In this document: positions 1-20,234 of the stretch, piece by piece
Numbering within the stretch: the first letter of the stretch is position 1
How the letters are laid out: each line of letters opens with the position of its first letter
Assembly (NCBI GenBank): GCA_033819885.1
Contig: JAQYUZ010000003.1
Location: forward strand, 310,001 to 374,000
DNA length: 64,000 nucleotides
Reading direction: 5' to 3'
DNA from: Microbotryomycetes sp. JL201
Taxonomy: Eukaryota; Basidiomycota; Microbotryomycetes
Notes under the pieces: model-generated
Seen by the model: the letters and a program-made list of their open reading frames with translations, nothing else
What the model was told of the DNA's origin: nothing
Database searches by the model: none
Made by a program: the position numbers and the translations under genes

Positions 1-1535
1 TCGATTGCAGTGAAGGAGATCGTTGTACGCGCGAAGACGGCTGTCGGTGATGCTTGGATAGTGAGCCGGTGCGTGACCGGTCTGCTTGAGGCAAGGCAAC
101 GAGGTTGACGTCGCCAAGCTCTTCGCTGCGCAAATCCGCGGCAACGATCATGAACGATGTGTCGATGTCACTAGAAAACGTCGAAAAAGATACCAGAAAA
201 AAAAAGCAAAGGTCAAATTGTGGATCAGCACGTGCTCATGACACGAGGATAGGCACGAGAGCCCTAGCGAGGTCGACTCGGTGCCTAATTGCTATAAGGG
301 TCGCGAAGACGATCTCGCCAGTTGCTTACTCTGGCTCCACTGGTTGATTGCTATGTCGATTGCGTGCTACCAGCTTGACAATGACCGGAGGAGTGATTGG
401 TCTACGATCCTATTGTAGCCATCGATGTTCAGCGAGTCAGTGTCTGGCACCGAATTAGAAGTATGAAACGGCAGCGAATCGCCGAGGGGGCAAAAAAGGA
501 ACGCCCGGAACCGACGAAGCTTCCGCATTTCTGCAGACCCGTAGACTCGGTGTCTGGATCGGGGCACGGGCGCCATAACCCTGTCACCAAATCTGCTCGA
601 ATGCACGACTCTTACCTTGTCACCTAATCCAACCATGCGTGCTCGAACGGGTTGCTGTACGATTTCGATCGAGTACACTCTGCGGGGATGGAAGCACAAA
701 GTGTAAGCGAAAGGGAGCACAATGGCGCGCGCATGCCTCGTGCCGGCTTGGAAAGCGCACACATCTTCGATCTCCTCGTCGCCGTCCGCATACAGTCGAG
801 GTGGCTCGTGAGCGCGCCCAGCTTCCATCCGAGCTCAGTCGGTGGCAACAGCGCGCGCACACAGTGGCGAAGGATGTCGACTCGTGCAGCACAAAGGAAG
901 AAAGACACAGAGAAGAGACATGCGAAGCACTTCGTTCCCGACACTCACTTCTACAGGATGATTCATGGCACGGATCGCATTTGCCCATTCTGAAAGTGAT
1001 CGTCATTGAGCTGTCCGGCGGTACGGTGGGCACGTGGCATCAGCCGCAGCACGTTGCAAAGAAGCTCGTGCGATCAAGCTGTTTCGCAGCGGAGCAGAGT
1101 AACAGCATCACTGCTCAACACCAATGGCAATGCATTGGAGACGACTGAGACCATGTAACCACAGAAAGACCAGCCCGTATCTGCCCAACATGATCAACGC
1201 TGCGTCAGGCATGCCTATTTCCTTCTCACCATACTCATAAAATTAAATTGGTCGTGTGCTGGTTCGTTTCCGCCGCGATCAAGATAACCCTTCGCGGAGT
1301 CACGGATGGCCCTTTCTTCTACAATCTCTACGAGATCACCGCTGACGGGATCTGCTTGGAGTGGCATGCATTATCTATAGTCTACATCAAATGCTTTTAA
1401 CCACAGTAGCCACCTTCTTACTGCCGAAAATACGAAATTTTCCACAATTTCAAAATATACGGGACGTCAGCGCCACAGATGCGCGCGCGTGCGCGCACGC
1501 GATTCTCCAATTACAGCTTGCTTGTCTTGCCTTGA
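1..1535. other. No recognised gene
   Basis: Several open frames of 60-170 codons exist on both strands here, but they overlap each other, have no recognisable domain and show Arg/Ser/Cys-rich compositions typical of chance frames in this GC range. An AT-richer stretch lies around 1380-1460. The right edge abuts the 3' end of the minus-strand PLP enzyme. The segment may be intergenic or hold the end of a gene lying off the left edge. Confidence 0.5.
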
Positions 1536-3552
1536 TCAATCTGCGGTCACGCACGGCGTCAACAGTTTGTCAGGACGCGAATCGCTCCAAATGAACATCT
1601 GTCTTGATGTCGGTGCAGAAGAACGAGAGGGGCAACGCACCTCGATAACTTTGTTGAACCCGCGTATCAAGTCTTCTTTGAGATCTTCAAAATCCTCGAG
1701 GCCGATCGAGAGACGCACTATTGCGGCGCAGGCGGTGCCCAAGACGAGCGAGAATGAGATCGCGGGACTTGAGTCAGTGCCAACTCAGAAGAGCGCCGCA
1801 ATGCGTACGATTCAATTACCCAGACTTACGCAGACGTGGGTCAGACTCTGGTGCAGAAACTACTCGCTGCTCGATCAGGCTCTCGACGCCGCCCAGAGAG
1901 GTCGCCGGCTGTAGGAATCCGCGCACGCGAGTGTCAGCGCAGGGAGCAGGCGGCAAGCCCGGCATCGCACGTGAGAGACTGACGGTGAAAAGCTGAAGCG
2001 AATGAGGTAAATGGGTGGCATATACATCCTTCGTCGTCTGAATGGCAAAGCAAGCACTGCCCATAGTCATCTGCTTGTTTGGTCCAACCAAGTCTCTTGC
2101 GTCGCTCTGCAACGTCGCATGCCAGACAATGTCAATGACGTCGGCAGGACCATCCAGATTAGACCCTGGCGCAGCTCTCGTTAAACTTTGCAACCATTGA
2201 GCGAGCGCCGTGGCTGTTTGAACCTGTCGCGGAACGCGCAGGGTCAGGGTCCGCAGCGACCGCAGCAACAGCCATGCTTCAACTGTCGCGGCCGTGTCAT
2301 CAGCGTAAAGCTTTGTGAAGCCGAAACAGTCTGGCACGCACGCGAGCCGAGGTTGCTGCCGGTGTAGGTTCGATTGTGCCACAGCTTGAAACGGATTCAC
2401 GGTCAGCCTGCTGCCATCCAGTCGGAAGGAGCACAAAGTCACCTTGAGCCAGGACTCTTTGTCCTTGACTGAGACTGTGCCTGCAAGCACATCCGTGTCT
2501 AAGGACGATCGCGCAGAGTCAGTTCTATTTGGGCAAAGCGGGAAGCGGATAAGTCCTCACGGCCACCAAAGTATTTCGTCGCAGAATCTATAAGGTATGC
2601 ATCATAGTCAGAAGATTATCAAGGTTGTTGAAGCATGCCACTCACGCATAACGATGTCGCAGCCCCATTTGAATGGATCCTGGTGATGGCGAGAGGGTTA
2701 GCATTTGACCGCCAGGGCGAGCTCAGCCATTGGGAAGATGAACCTGAATGGGTGGTGGTGCAAAAGTCGAGTCGACGGCTACGATTCCTCCAGCCGCGTG
2801 CGCCCTGTTCGCATCTGCGGAGTGGCGGGATTTAGTCCGAGAGCGCTACTCTGTGCGGCATTGCACATAAGTAGAATGCTTGCACGCACAATGCTGGATG
2901 GACCTCGCTTCTCCTGTCGGGTTCAGTGGGGTTTCCACCCAAACAAGGAGCTTGCCAGTTTTGGGAAATTCATCGTCCAGGCCGATCACTTTGACTGCGT
3001 CTTGTCCCCGGAGTTCGCGGTACAGCTCGACTGCCGTGTGGCTGCCGTGGTAGCCTTCGCCTCGCGTGAACGCAATGACATCGGGCCTGACAAAGTGCAG
3101 GATGGCGGCGACAGCGGCGATGCCGCTCGGATAGGCAATGGTCGGTTGGCCGATGATGGCCGACAGCGCGCTCTCTGTGCGTGTCAGCGTAGGCTGAGTG
3201 TACCGTGAATAAATATCTCGTGCAGGAGCTGCCGGATCCCAGTTGGAGGAAAGGGATCCATCGGCTGCCGAATATGATGAGATGCGAGTCAGCACTCGTC
3301 ACATGCTCTTTTGGAGCCAAGTGCTGTTATGACTTGAGCGTCCGTGCCAGGCCAAGTATTCGCAGACAGCGACAATCTCCGTAAGGAGCCAAGCTCACTC
3401 GTCTGCGCAAGCTTGTCCGGCGAAGGGTGTCTGAACGTGGTCGACAGAGAGATCAGCGGAGATACTTCGTCGCCTTGAATCCAGCCGTGGTCGCCGTGAA
3501 GAGCACGCGTTGCCATGCCCAAAGTGCGCGGCGGCTGTTTCGGCCCGGACAT
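1536..3552 (-). CDS. PLP-dependent Cys/Met-metabolism (trans-sulfuration family) enzyme, YHR112C/YML082W-like
   Basis: Spliced minus-strand gene of the cystathionine gamma-synthase/lyase fold-type I family. It probably acts on cysteine, homocysteine or cystathionine; the exact reaction cannot be told from the sequence. Exons read in order: an N-terminal block with LISLSTTFRHPSP (about 3552-3400); a block with YSRYTQPTLTRTES, AYPSGIAAV and WVETPLNPTGE (about 3280-2905); a block with AVDSTFAPPPIQDPFKWG (about 2820-2640, one intron inside); and a block with the PLP-lysine motif ATKYFGG (about 2580). The C-terminal domain follows (2490-1819) and includes the typical GGVESL. The last exon supplies RLSIGLEDFEDLKEDL after a donor in DPRL and an acceptor near 1703, ending in a stop at 1536. 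NPTGE and the longer C-terminal domain resemble the fungal YHR112C group more than classical STR2/STR3. The first ATG at 3552 is plausible. The gene is divergent from the FYVE-RING gene across about 250 bp. Confidence 0.8.
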
Positions 3553-3800
3553 TGGCAGCGATGCACCAGCTAGGGCTCGAGTTGTGATGTACGAGTCTAC
3601 GGGTTTCGTCGAGACTGCCGTGGCAGGCTTGCGCGGAGGATGGCAAACGTCCCTGTGCTGCCTTGGCTTGACTTTCTGATCGAATCCGGGGAAGGCACAG
3701 TCGCCGCACCTGTCCGACCCGATATGGCAGAGTGCGCTGGCTGCTCGCAGAGGCAGGTTGTGAACGCTGTGGCTGACTAGACTGTGCGCACAGCGACCCT
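3553..3800. promoter_or_regulatory. Shared upstream region of divergent genes
   Basis: About 250 bp separates the PLP enzyme (-) from the ankyrin/FYVE/RING gene (+). No TATA-like or other clear element stands out. The true 5' exon of the plus-strand gene may lie here: its frame has no ATG before 3801, and short ATG-initiated frames are present (for example at 3724). The shared-promoter role is inferred from gene order only. Confidence 0.3.
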
Positions 3801-6800
3801 TTGTCCGACGCTTTGCTCAGCGCCGGCGCGTCGTCCAACTCCGAGTCCTCGAGCGACAACAGGACGGGCGCATTCGCATCACCGACATTAGCATGGGCAC
3901 AGTCAAGGCCAAGCGATGACCTATTCGCCCAGCCGTTTCAATCGGATGCATGGGCGAGGCAAGAGAGGGTAGACCGCCAACCGTCTCCATCCACTACTAT
4001 TCCGTCGTCTGCAGACAACGAGCCGACAGAAGACAGTTCATCATCCGTGTCGTCAAGCTCGAGGCCGATCACGATGGTGCGCGCTCCTTCGTCGTCCTTG
4101 TCGCGCCAGCGTAGCCCGTCCACGTCGGCCGTCGAAGAGGGCCACGAAGGCACGCTCTCGTCATCTTTCACAGCCTCAATCACACCAAGAGGCGCTCATG
4201 GCTTCCCTTTCTCGAGCGTGACAACCCCGACCGGGCCAAATCATTCACCAGATCTCGCCGTTACGCCATCATCGAACAAGTTTCTCGAGCGCAGAGCTGT
4301 GTATGTCAACGATGAGACTGACCACAGTAGCGCAGAGGAGTGCCAATACGTGCCTCGAGATGCTCAGGATCGCAAAAAGATGATCGTGGCTGCTTGCACC
4401 TCAGGCAATCTGAGAAAGTTGCGCAAGCTCTTAACGCCACTCGACTCAAACGATTCGGACGTGTTCCTGCTAGCCAATCAGCCCGTCACCCGCACAAATC
4501 TGACCCCGTTGCACCTGGCTGCCGGTAGAGGATATCTCACGATGGTTGAATTCCTTACAAGCGAGGTCGGGGCAATGGCAGAAGTCGAAGATGACGAGGG
4601 AGAGGTGATCATTTCGCCGACAGGCCGAAAGTTTCCGCAAACTGACTCACCACGTCGATCCAGACTGCACTGCACAAGGCGGCATACAGAGGTCACTTGA
4701 ACGTTTGTCAGTTCTTAGTCGAGCAAGCGGTGTCGGTCAACGCCGTCGACCGCGACGGCTGGTCCGTGAGTCACATCAAAGCAGACTGTGCCGCAACAAA
4801 TTGCTCATGACGTTCGGCAGGCCTTGCATAATGCGGCTTCGAGAGGCTGGCTCGACATTGGAAGATTGCTCGTTGATGCTGGCGCCAGAGTGGATGCGCC
4901 GTCCAAGCACCGTTACACACCACTCATGAATGCCGCTTCAAAGGGTCACTTGCCGTTCGTCAATTTTTTGCTGAAGCGAGGAGCGAACCCGACATTTCGC
5001 AACGCTTTCGACGAAACGGCATTCGACCTGGCCGCTTCGGTATTTGAGCTCGCCGTTTGCAATGTTTTGTCTCTGGCAGAGCGTGATGCCATCGGCAACG
5101 ACAACTACAACGCTGTTGCTTTCCATTCTACGTACCCAGTTGTCGTGCACGAGAACCAACGTTTGGCCAGAACTCGGAATATTTCACATCTCGGCAGCGA
5201 CAGCAGGGCGAAGTGGACGGCCCAGGCATTGAGCAGAAACGACGGTCGGACTGCATTCACGTTGCTATCGGTTCCAGAGACGGACGAGCATGATTTGCCA
5301 ATTCTCACGGCTGAGATTGGTCTTCCAATCGTCGGAAACGAAGACCATCTGATCCTGCCGCCTCGACGACAAGCTCGTAGCGCTGGGAAAATCGGCAAAG
5401 TAGCTGAAGGAGCAGCTCAAATGCCAGGCGGGTCGCCCTTCGCGTCTAGAGCAGCCAGTCCCTCAACTCTTGCAATTCCTTCAGGTTCGTCGATGCCGCG
5501 ACCTGAGCAGCCGGCAATGTCCGACGCGAGAAGTGAGACGGCGTGGTTTTGGTGAGCACGGAAGCCCAGGCCGCGGTGACCCGATGCTCACCAGTCCCTC
5601 GGATTTTTTTTTTGCACAGGCTGTCAGATTGGACAATCGACTTGACCGATCCGAGATCGTCGCCTGTCGATGGATGGTCCTATGCAGGCTCATTCGATGC
5701 TGATTCCAGCGAATGGGTGTCTGGACCGCCAGAAGAACTCGAAATGCTATTTCGAGGAGACTTGTCTACCTCCCTCGATGGTCGCAAGTGGGTCCGAAGG
5801 CGGCGATGGGTGCGAGTCATGCGCAGACGGCTAGATGTTCCAAACTGGGGCTTCGGGGACCAATCAGACAGAGAGAAGCGTTCGGATGCGACAACCTCGC
5901 AAGAAGTCCAAGCCTCTCTGGACGACTATCGCGCGCGTGCAAGGTATTTAGCCGGCTTGTCATCAAGGCGAGCGGTTTCATCAGACCAAGCCAGCATTCG
6001 GTCCGGCAAGACGATTGCGCTCGAAAGCCACGATTCGACAGAGATGGACACAGCCGAGCTGCGCAAAGCTGCTGCCAGGCTCGAAAGAGCTGTCGACGAG
6101 CTGCGAGCGGGCATCTTGTCAGGCGACGATGCCAATGTTAAATCGGAAGCAGAGAGGGAGCTAGGCGAGTACCTACATCAGCTGGCGGCATTGAGGAGCG
6201 AGCTCGACCAAGATCGAACACATGATAAATCTTGCGATGGCAGAGACTCTACTTCAGCGGGCAGTCTACTGTCGTCGGGTAGGCGACCTTCGAGCGTGCT
6301 GTCCGGCCTCTCGTCTCGGTCGACCAGCGGAGCGTCGATATCAACGGAGGACGACCATTTCACGCGACCCGGAACGTCGACCTCAGCACAGTATAATCTG
6401 GCCCCACACCTTTCCCACGCGTCAGAATTTCGCGTTCCGACAAATGACGCCCCGTTGACGCCTCGGGCAACCCTGGTCGACCAGCAGTCGACATTTGAAA
6501 TTCGTGCTAGCGCAGCATCGTGGGAAGCAGACGATGCCGCAAAGGCATGTCGCAGGTGCGCTCGCAGGTTTACGTTTTTCCTCCGAAAGCATCATTGCAG
6601 GAGGTCAGTTGGGGCAATCGTAGGCTTGTTTGCCAGAACTGACCCGCGACTCTACATACAGGTGTGGCTTGCTCGTATGTAGTTATTGTTCGGCACACGC
6701 GGACGTCATCGACGCTGCAGAATTGGTCCACGAACCTGGGACGTCTCCTCTGGACGACCTATGGACACAACATACGCGCTATAGAACTTGCGATCTATGC

Positions 6801-7440
6801 CACGCCGCTCTCAATGGCTTGTTGTACTCGTCGACTAGACCAGCTCGATTGTCTCCGGACGAATTGCTTGCGAGGACGACTTCAACATTCGCAGCCTTGT
6901 CCGCCTCTGACACGATCAGAACACCTTTTGGTACGACTGACGTCGCCACCACCGAATCAGACTCGCCATCAGAAACAGGCGCGTCAGACACGAGCGAGTT
7001 GACAGAATGTCCCGTGTGCGGGGAAAATTTGCTCTTACTCGCAGACCGTGACGCTCAAGAGACTCACGTGAGAGAATGTCTAGAGACGGGTGGAGGAACG
7101 ATCGCACAGAATGGAAGGTTTCTGACTTTTAAGCTCGCACCTGGACCTCTGGGTAAGATTTGCTTTCACCGAACGGGACAACGCATAAACTCTTGGCACT
7201 GACGACCCGATAAACAGTTGGCAAAGAATGTAGCATCTGTTTTGACGAATTCGAAGTGGACGAAAAGCTGGCTCGACTTGCTTGCCTTTGTTACTTTCAC
7301 GCCGTCAGTCTCGAGACGAACCCTTCGCGAGCATCTTTCTCGACTGATCTTTCTTGCAATCCTTTGCACAGACGTGCATCAAGGCATGGTTGGAGAGAGG
7401 CAAGAGCTGTCCTTTACATGCCGTCCGAGATTTGGTCTAG
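3801..7440 (+). CDS. Ankyrin-repeat / DysF / FYVE / RING protein (putative PI3P-binding E3 ubiquitin ligase)
   Basis: Spliced gene. Domains in order: a Ser-rich low-complexity N-terminus (3800-4330); ankyrin repeats (about 4340-5010) with LTPLHLAAGRGYLTMVEFL and YTPLMNAASKGHLPFVNFL; a dysferlin/peroxin-like DysF segment with WSYAGSFDADSSEWV and GRKWVRRRRWVRVMRRRLD (about 5660-5850); a coiled-coil-like Glu/Arg stretch (6050-6200); an FYVE zinc finger split by an intron (CRRCARRFTFFLRKHHCRR, 6550-6602, then CGLLVCSYCSAH from about 6662); a CPVCGENLLLL finger (about 7010); and a RING with ECSICFDEF...CLCYF...SCPLHA (about 7225-7430), ending at a TAG at 7438-7440. The final CPLH is typical of the Pib1/ZNRF type of RING. 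By family, the FYVE binds PI3P on endosomes or vacuole and the RING recruits an E2; the substrate is unknown. No ATG opens the first exon, so the 5' end is unresolved. Confidence 0.8.
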
Positions 7441-7642
7441 CACTGTCGTTGAAAGCTCCGTTGAGTAACGAAGACGTATCGAATTGCACAAATTCGGAGT
7501 GCAAAGTTGATGCGCAGTGAGGGAAACGTGCGAGGACGCAAAGCTACACCAAAAAAAAAAAAAAACATGAATGATAACGATTTGCAGAAGAAGAGGCTAT
7601 CTGGCATGCAAGGCGAGAATGCGAAGGCGGTCGGCGTGGGCA
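7441..7642. other. Convergent intergenic spacer with a 15-nt A run
   Basis: Lies between the stop of the FYVE-RING gene and the stop of the HAPSTR1-like gene on the opposite strand. It contains an uninterrupted run of 15 A at 7551-7565. No gene seen; it should hold the 3' UTRs of both neighbours. Confidence 0.5.
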
Positions 7643-9171
7643 TCACCGCAAACCACCCCGAGCGACACGTTTTGGCGGTCTTTCACCAGAGCCGTTCCAT
7701 CCGTCCATTTCCATCTCCATGTGATCTTCGCCCCCTGTCAGAGCATCGTCCGGTTGACTCTCTGACGCGTCTGTCGCCGAATCAGTGGCGTTCAAGCCTG
7801 TTATATCTGGACCATAGTCGTCTAATGCAAGGTCCGTCGTTGAAACGTTTGTCCATCTCCTTTTCATGCCCGTCGTTGTGTGCAAAACGTCTTCGCCCAC
7901 GCCGCCCGTGAAATCGCCGTCGACCGTAACGCCTACGGCCGTCGATACTGGATTGGATAGCAGCGCGCCGCTTCTTGTCGATCGATCTTTCGAGTTGCTC
8001 GTTGCGGTCGATGCTGAACTTTTGTGTCTGCGCGCCTGCGTTGTGCCGTTTGCCGACTTTTCACGTCTCGCCTGAGCTCTCGTGAGTGGTGTTGGCTGAG
8101 ACATGGCGGTCAGGGGTGTGCCACCCGACTGATTGGGCGCAATTGGAGTCTGAGCGCCGCTGCCTGGCGCTGGGGATGATGGGCAGGACGGTGATTGAGA
8201 TGTGATGGCGCTCGAGCCGGTTGTGGCTGTTACGATTGAAGCGGATGCGTTGCTCATTGAACCGGACGCATACTGTGAGCGAGCGCTATGTGAAGCATGT
8301 CTGGTGAAAGCAGGCGAAGATGGCACGGACGACGATGTCGAGGCGACAGGCTGAGGCACTGGAGCATTCTGATCGCGCGGTGCGGCCGAGGCGGGTCGCG
8401 TCACGGGGGCTGACGCTGATGCGTGAGGCGGAGCGCGCCGGTCACCGAATGATGCAGACGAGGGAGGTGCGTGCGCGTGCGCTTGCCGTCGCTGCAAAGG
8501 TGGCGCAGGCGCCTCGTCGTCGTCCTCGCCTTCCTCCTCGGCCTTGAGCGTCTCTTGGCGCGCCTGCGAGCGGGGATCAAGGTCAGACAGGCTCATTGGT
8601 AGTATCAGTAGGATTCTTTGAGGCAAGACTTGCGCAAATGTAATCCATCAAGCGAGCGACGTTGAGCTGTCCATTGCCGTCGATCGCGTTCGGAGTCGCG
8701 GGGTGGTCCAAGCTCGCCTGGACAAACTCGAGCACGTCCTGGAGTGCTTCTCGCTTGCCTGTGATGTATGCTGAAAGAAACAAATGAGCCAAAGGACGTG
8801 TCAGCGAGATGAGATGACCGTCGACTCGCGTGACCCGTGCGCTCTCCCGCTTTACGCAACCCGGGACGAGACAACGACGCTATTCAAGGCATGCTTGGCA
8901 GCACAAGGCACTGGCACACGGTCGTGCATGCCCGCCCGCTGCCGCAGTTGTCGTGTTCGGCGCTCGACTGACCTTTCGTTGTCGCCTTCTTGCCCTGCTT
9001 GAACAGGCTCGTCAACGCGAGCGCTGCAGATCTGAACGACGCCTGCAAGTCTTTTTCTGCAGCCTCCGTCCCTGGGAGTGTGTCGCTGAGGCGGCCGAGC
9101 GAGTCCATTGCACTCGAGCGCGGGTTTTGCAGAACAAAGAGAAACAACGCCTCCAACTGCGCGCGATCGAC
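7643..9171 (-). CDS. HAPSTR1 / C16orf72-like (DUF4588-type) protein
   Basis: Three minus-strand exons can be joined. The first (about 9171-8950) has LEALFLFVLQNPRSSAMDSL and FRSAALALTSLFKQGKKATT. The second (about 8770-8600) has AYITGKREALQDVLEFVQ and QLNVARLMDYICASL. The third (about 8590-7643) is long, Ser/Pro/Ala-rich and low in complexity, with a short conserved-looking end (MKRRWTNVSTTDLALDDY). The helical block compares with human C16orf72, where a FQNAATAVTNLYKES segment is followed by a GYQ..NKDVL..V helix and a short C-terminal helix. HAPSTR1 partners the ubiquitin ligase HUWE1 in nuclear stress responses in animals; that role here is inference. The first exon has no ATG in frame, so a short upstream exon is likely. 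Confidence 0.6.
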
Positions 9172-9311
9172 ATGAATGGTGTCATTGCCGTTCGATCAAA
9201 CGTCAAAGACCACAGTCACAGGAATCAATTCTTGCACACGTGTTGCTACACAAAAAGCGAAAAAGAAAATCGTATATTATAGACGGCTGATGCGGCAACG
9301 ACGACGGGCGG

Positions 9312-10624
9312 TCATGAGCTGTCATCGTCCACCATAGTGGTCGGCTGTCTGTGCCTCGCCAATTCCCGAGCCAAGTCGCCCGTGTCGAGGCGCAATGCAT
9401 CCGATCTCTTGGCCGTATACTGAAATCCTGACATCGAGTGCTTCCGAGTAGACATGGGACTTCCGGCCGGATACAATGGCTCGTCCAAATCGGTGGACGA
9501 GATTGGTGCCATGCCTGCGCCGCCATCGTCCGACTCGACCGCACAGTCATGCGTGCCACCGCCGCCACCGTTGTGCTTCTTCTTGCGCTCTTGCTCATCC
9601 TTTTGCTGCGCCTGTCCCGCTCCTAGCAATGAGCGACTAGCCATACCACCAAGGTACGCCATGCCCTGCCGTTGTAATGCATACACTGTTCCGAGGATCG
9701 GAAACACGCCCTCAACAATCTCTTTCAGACCCCATGTGTCTTCGTGCTCGATCACCTTGCCCTGTTCGTTAAAGACGAGCTTGGTGTGCAGTTTAAGGTG
9801 TACTGTTGTCAGAGTTGATGCAATGTTGCGAGGTGAAAGCTTGCCAAGGAAACGAGACAGAGGGTATCTCGACACTCCGGCTGGCCGGGTCTTTGAAAAG
9901 ATACCTCCCGTCGCCGGGGGAGAATTTTGAGCATATGGCGTTGCCGGTAAAGAAAAGAATGAAAAGCTGCGGTGCATGCTCGAGTGTGGTGAGGAGTAGT
10001 GCAGGTGCGCGTCTGGGTCGAGGAAAGGCATGAACGCAATGTGCAGAGTGTGCTGCATTACTGCCATGAAGACGCCATCTGTGCGGGTGCATGAGCCTCT
10101 ATCAGCCTCGAGCGTGGCAGCGCTGAGCGTACAAGGGTGTGCATCAACTGACCGTATCCGTGAGCTTCTGCAACATCGCCGAGCTCCGAGTGCATCGCGC
10201 CTGGGACGAGCGCCAGCAGCGCAAACATTTCGCAAATCGACTGCCGCCCTTTTGCAAGTGTCAACGGGTTTTCGAACGCTGCACACCGAGCACGCGACGG
10301 GTCAGCTGCTGCATGTCGTGTCATAGCCGGCCGTTGCCAAACCGAGCACGTGCAGTTCGACTCACTGGCATTCTCGTCGTACAGCTCATTGACGAGTGCT
10401 GCAATCTGTTCTCTGCTCGTGTTCCTGCCGCCGTACAAGACGCTTTGCACCTCGAGGACGGCGTTGCGATGGTACGTCGGCGAGTGCGGCCGCGAATCAA
10501 ACTGGCTGAACGAGCTCGGCGGCGGCATCGTGATGAACGGCAGCGGTCGCGAACGATTGCGAGACCTTGGTGACGGAGTCGAAGTGCCGGGCGCGCCCGA
10601 GCTTGGACCTGCAAGCGGGGCCAT
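9312..10624 (-). CDS. SigF-like NTF2-domain protein (fungal)
   Basis: Starts at ATG 10624 and ends at about 9312, in at least three exons. The N-terminus is Pro/Ser-rich, then a helix (AVLEVQSVLYGG...REQIAALVNELYDENA), then ENPLTLAKGRQSICEMFALL (about 10280), then HTLHIAFMPFL (about 10040). A conserved beta-rich block (about 9830-9640) follows with STLTTVHLKLHTKLVFNEQ and VIEHEDTWGLKEIVEGVFPI. This order is that of the SnoaL/NTF2-like fold called SigF-like in fungi. The ER/lipid-droplet or ligand role is unknown. The C-terminus is polar, with a Lys/Gly-rich stretch. The gene is divergent from ATR, with about 370 bp between their starts. Confidence 0.65.
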
Positions 10625-10994
10625 GGGAAGCGAGTAGAGCGTGAAAGCGAAAGTGTGGGAAATGTCCTATTTATGGGATGTAGTCGTTCAAAGCTGGTGC
10701 AAGGACAAAATGCAACGACGTTAGCAACAAGCGTGTGAGACAAGAGCTGGACTCTGTCCGAGTCGCATACTGGTGGCTGGCAGAAGTGACGTCCGACCGA
10801 CCTCGCGGATGTCACAATGTACTCTAAAGACACAAAATTGCGGGGAAAAAAGCTACAAAGCAAGAAGTTTAGGCTAGGATTCCATGTCCTGGACAACGAG
10901 CCAGTCGTGGGTGCTGGGTGGCGCCAAAATCTGTGCGCGCCTCGACGCGTCGAGTGGTTTTCGAGCCGCGACCGGATTCGAGTAGACATCGTCC

Positions 10995-20031
<9,037 letters not shown>

Positions 20032-20234
20032 ATCAGTCGTTGGGGCGTAGGCGAAAGTTTGTTTGATGTGCTTGTTGTTACAAATACGCTTGTTTTGGCC
20101 GAGTCGGCTCTTTTGTTGCAACCTATTTTTGATCGGCGCGCGGCCTTCGCACGGACGTGAGCGGCTTCCGCAAGATCCGCTGCCTCTCTCAATCGCTTCC
20201 CTCTGCTCGCGTGGACGCGTCTCTATACCATCGC

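Noticed and set aside
639-1148. 169-codon plus-strand frame near the left edge
   Set aside because: No domain, overlapped by similar-length frames on the other strand, and a composition typical of chance frames.
7551-7565. 15-nt A run as a sign of a retroposed poly-A tail
   Set aside because: It lies in a convergent 3' spacer, with no processed coding copy or target-site duplication seen beside it.
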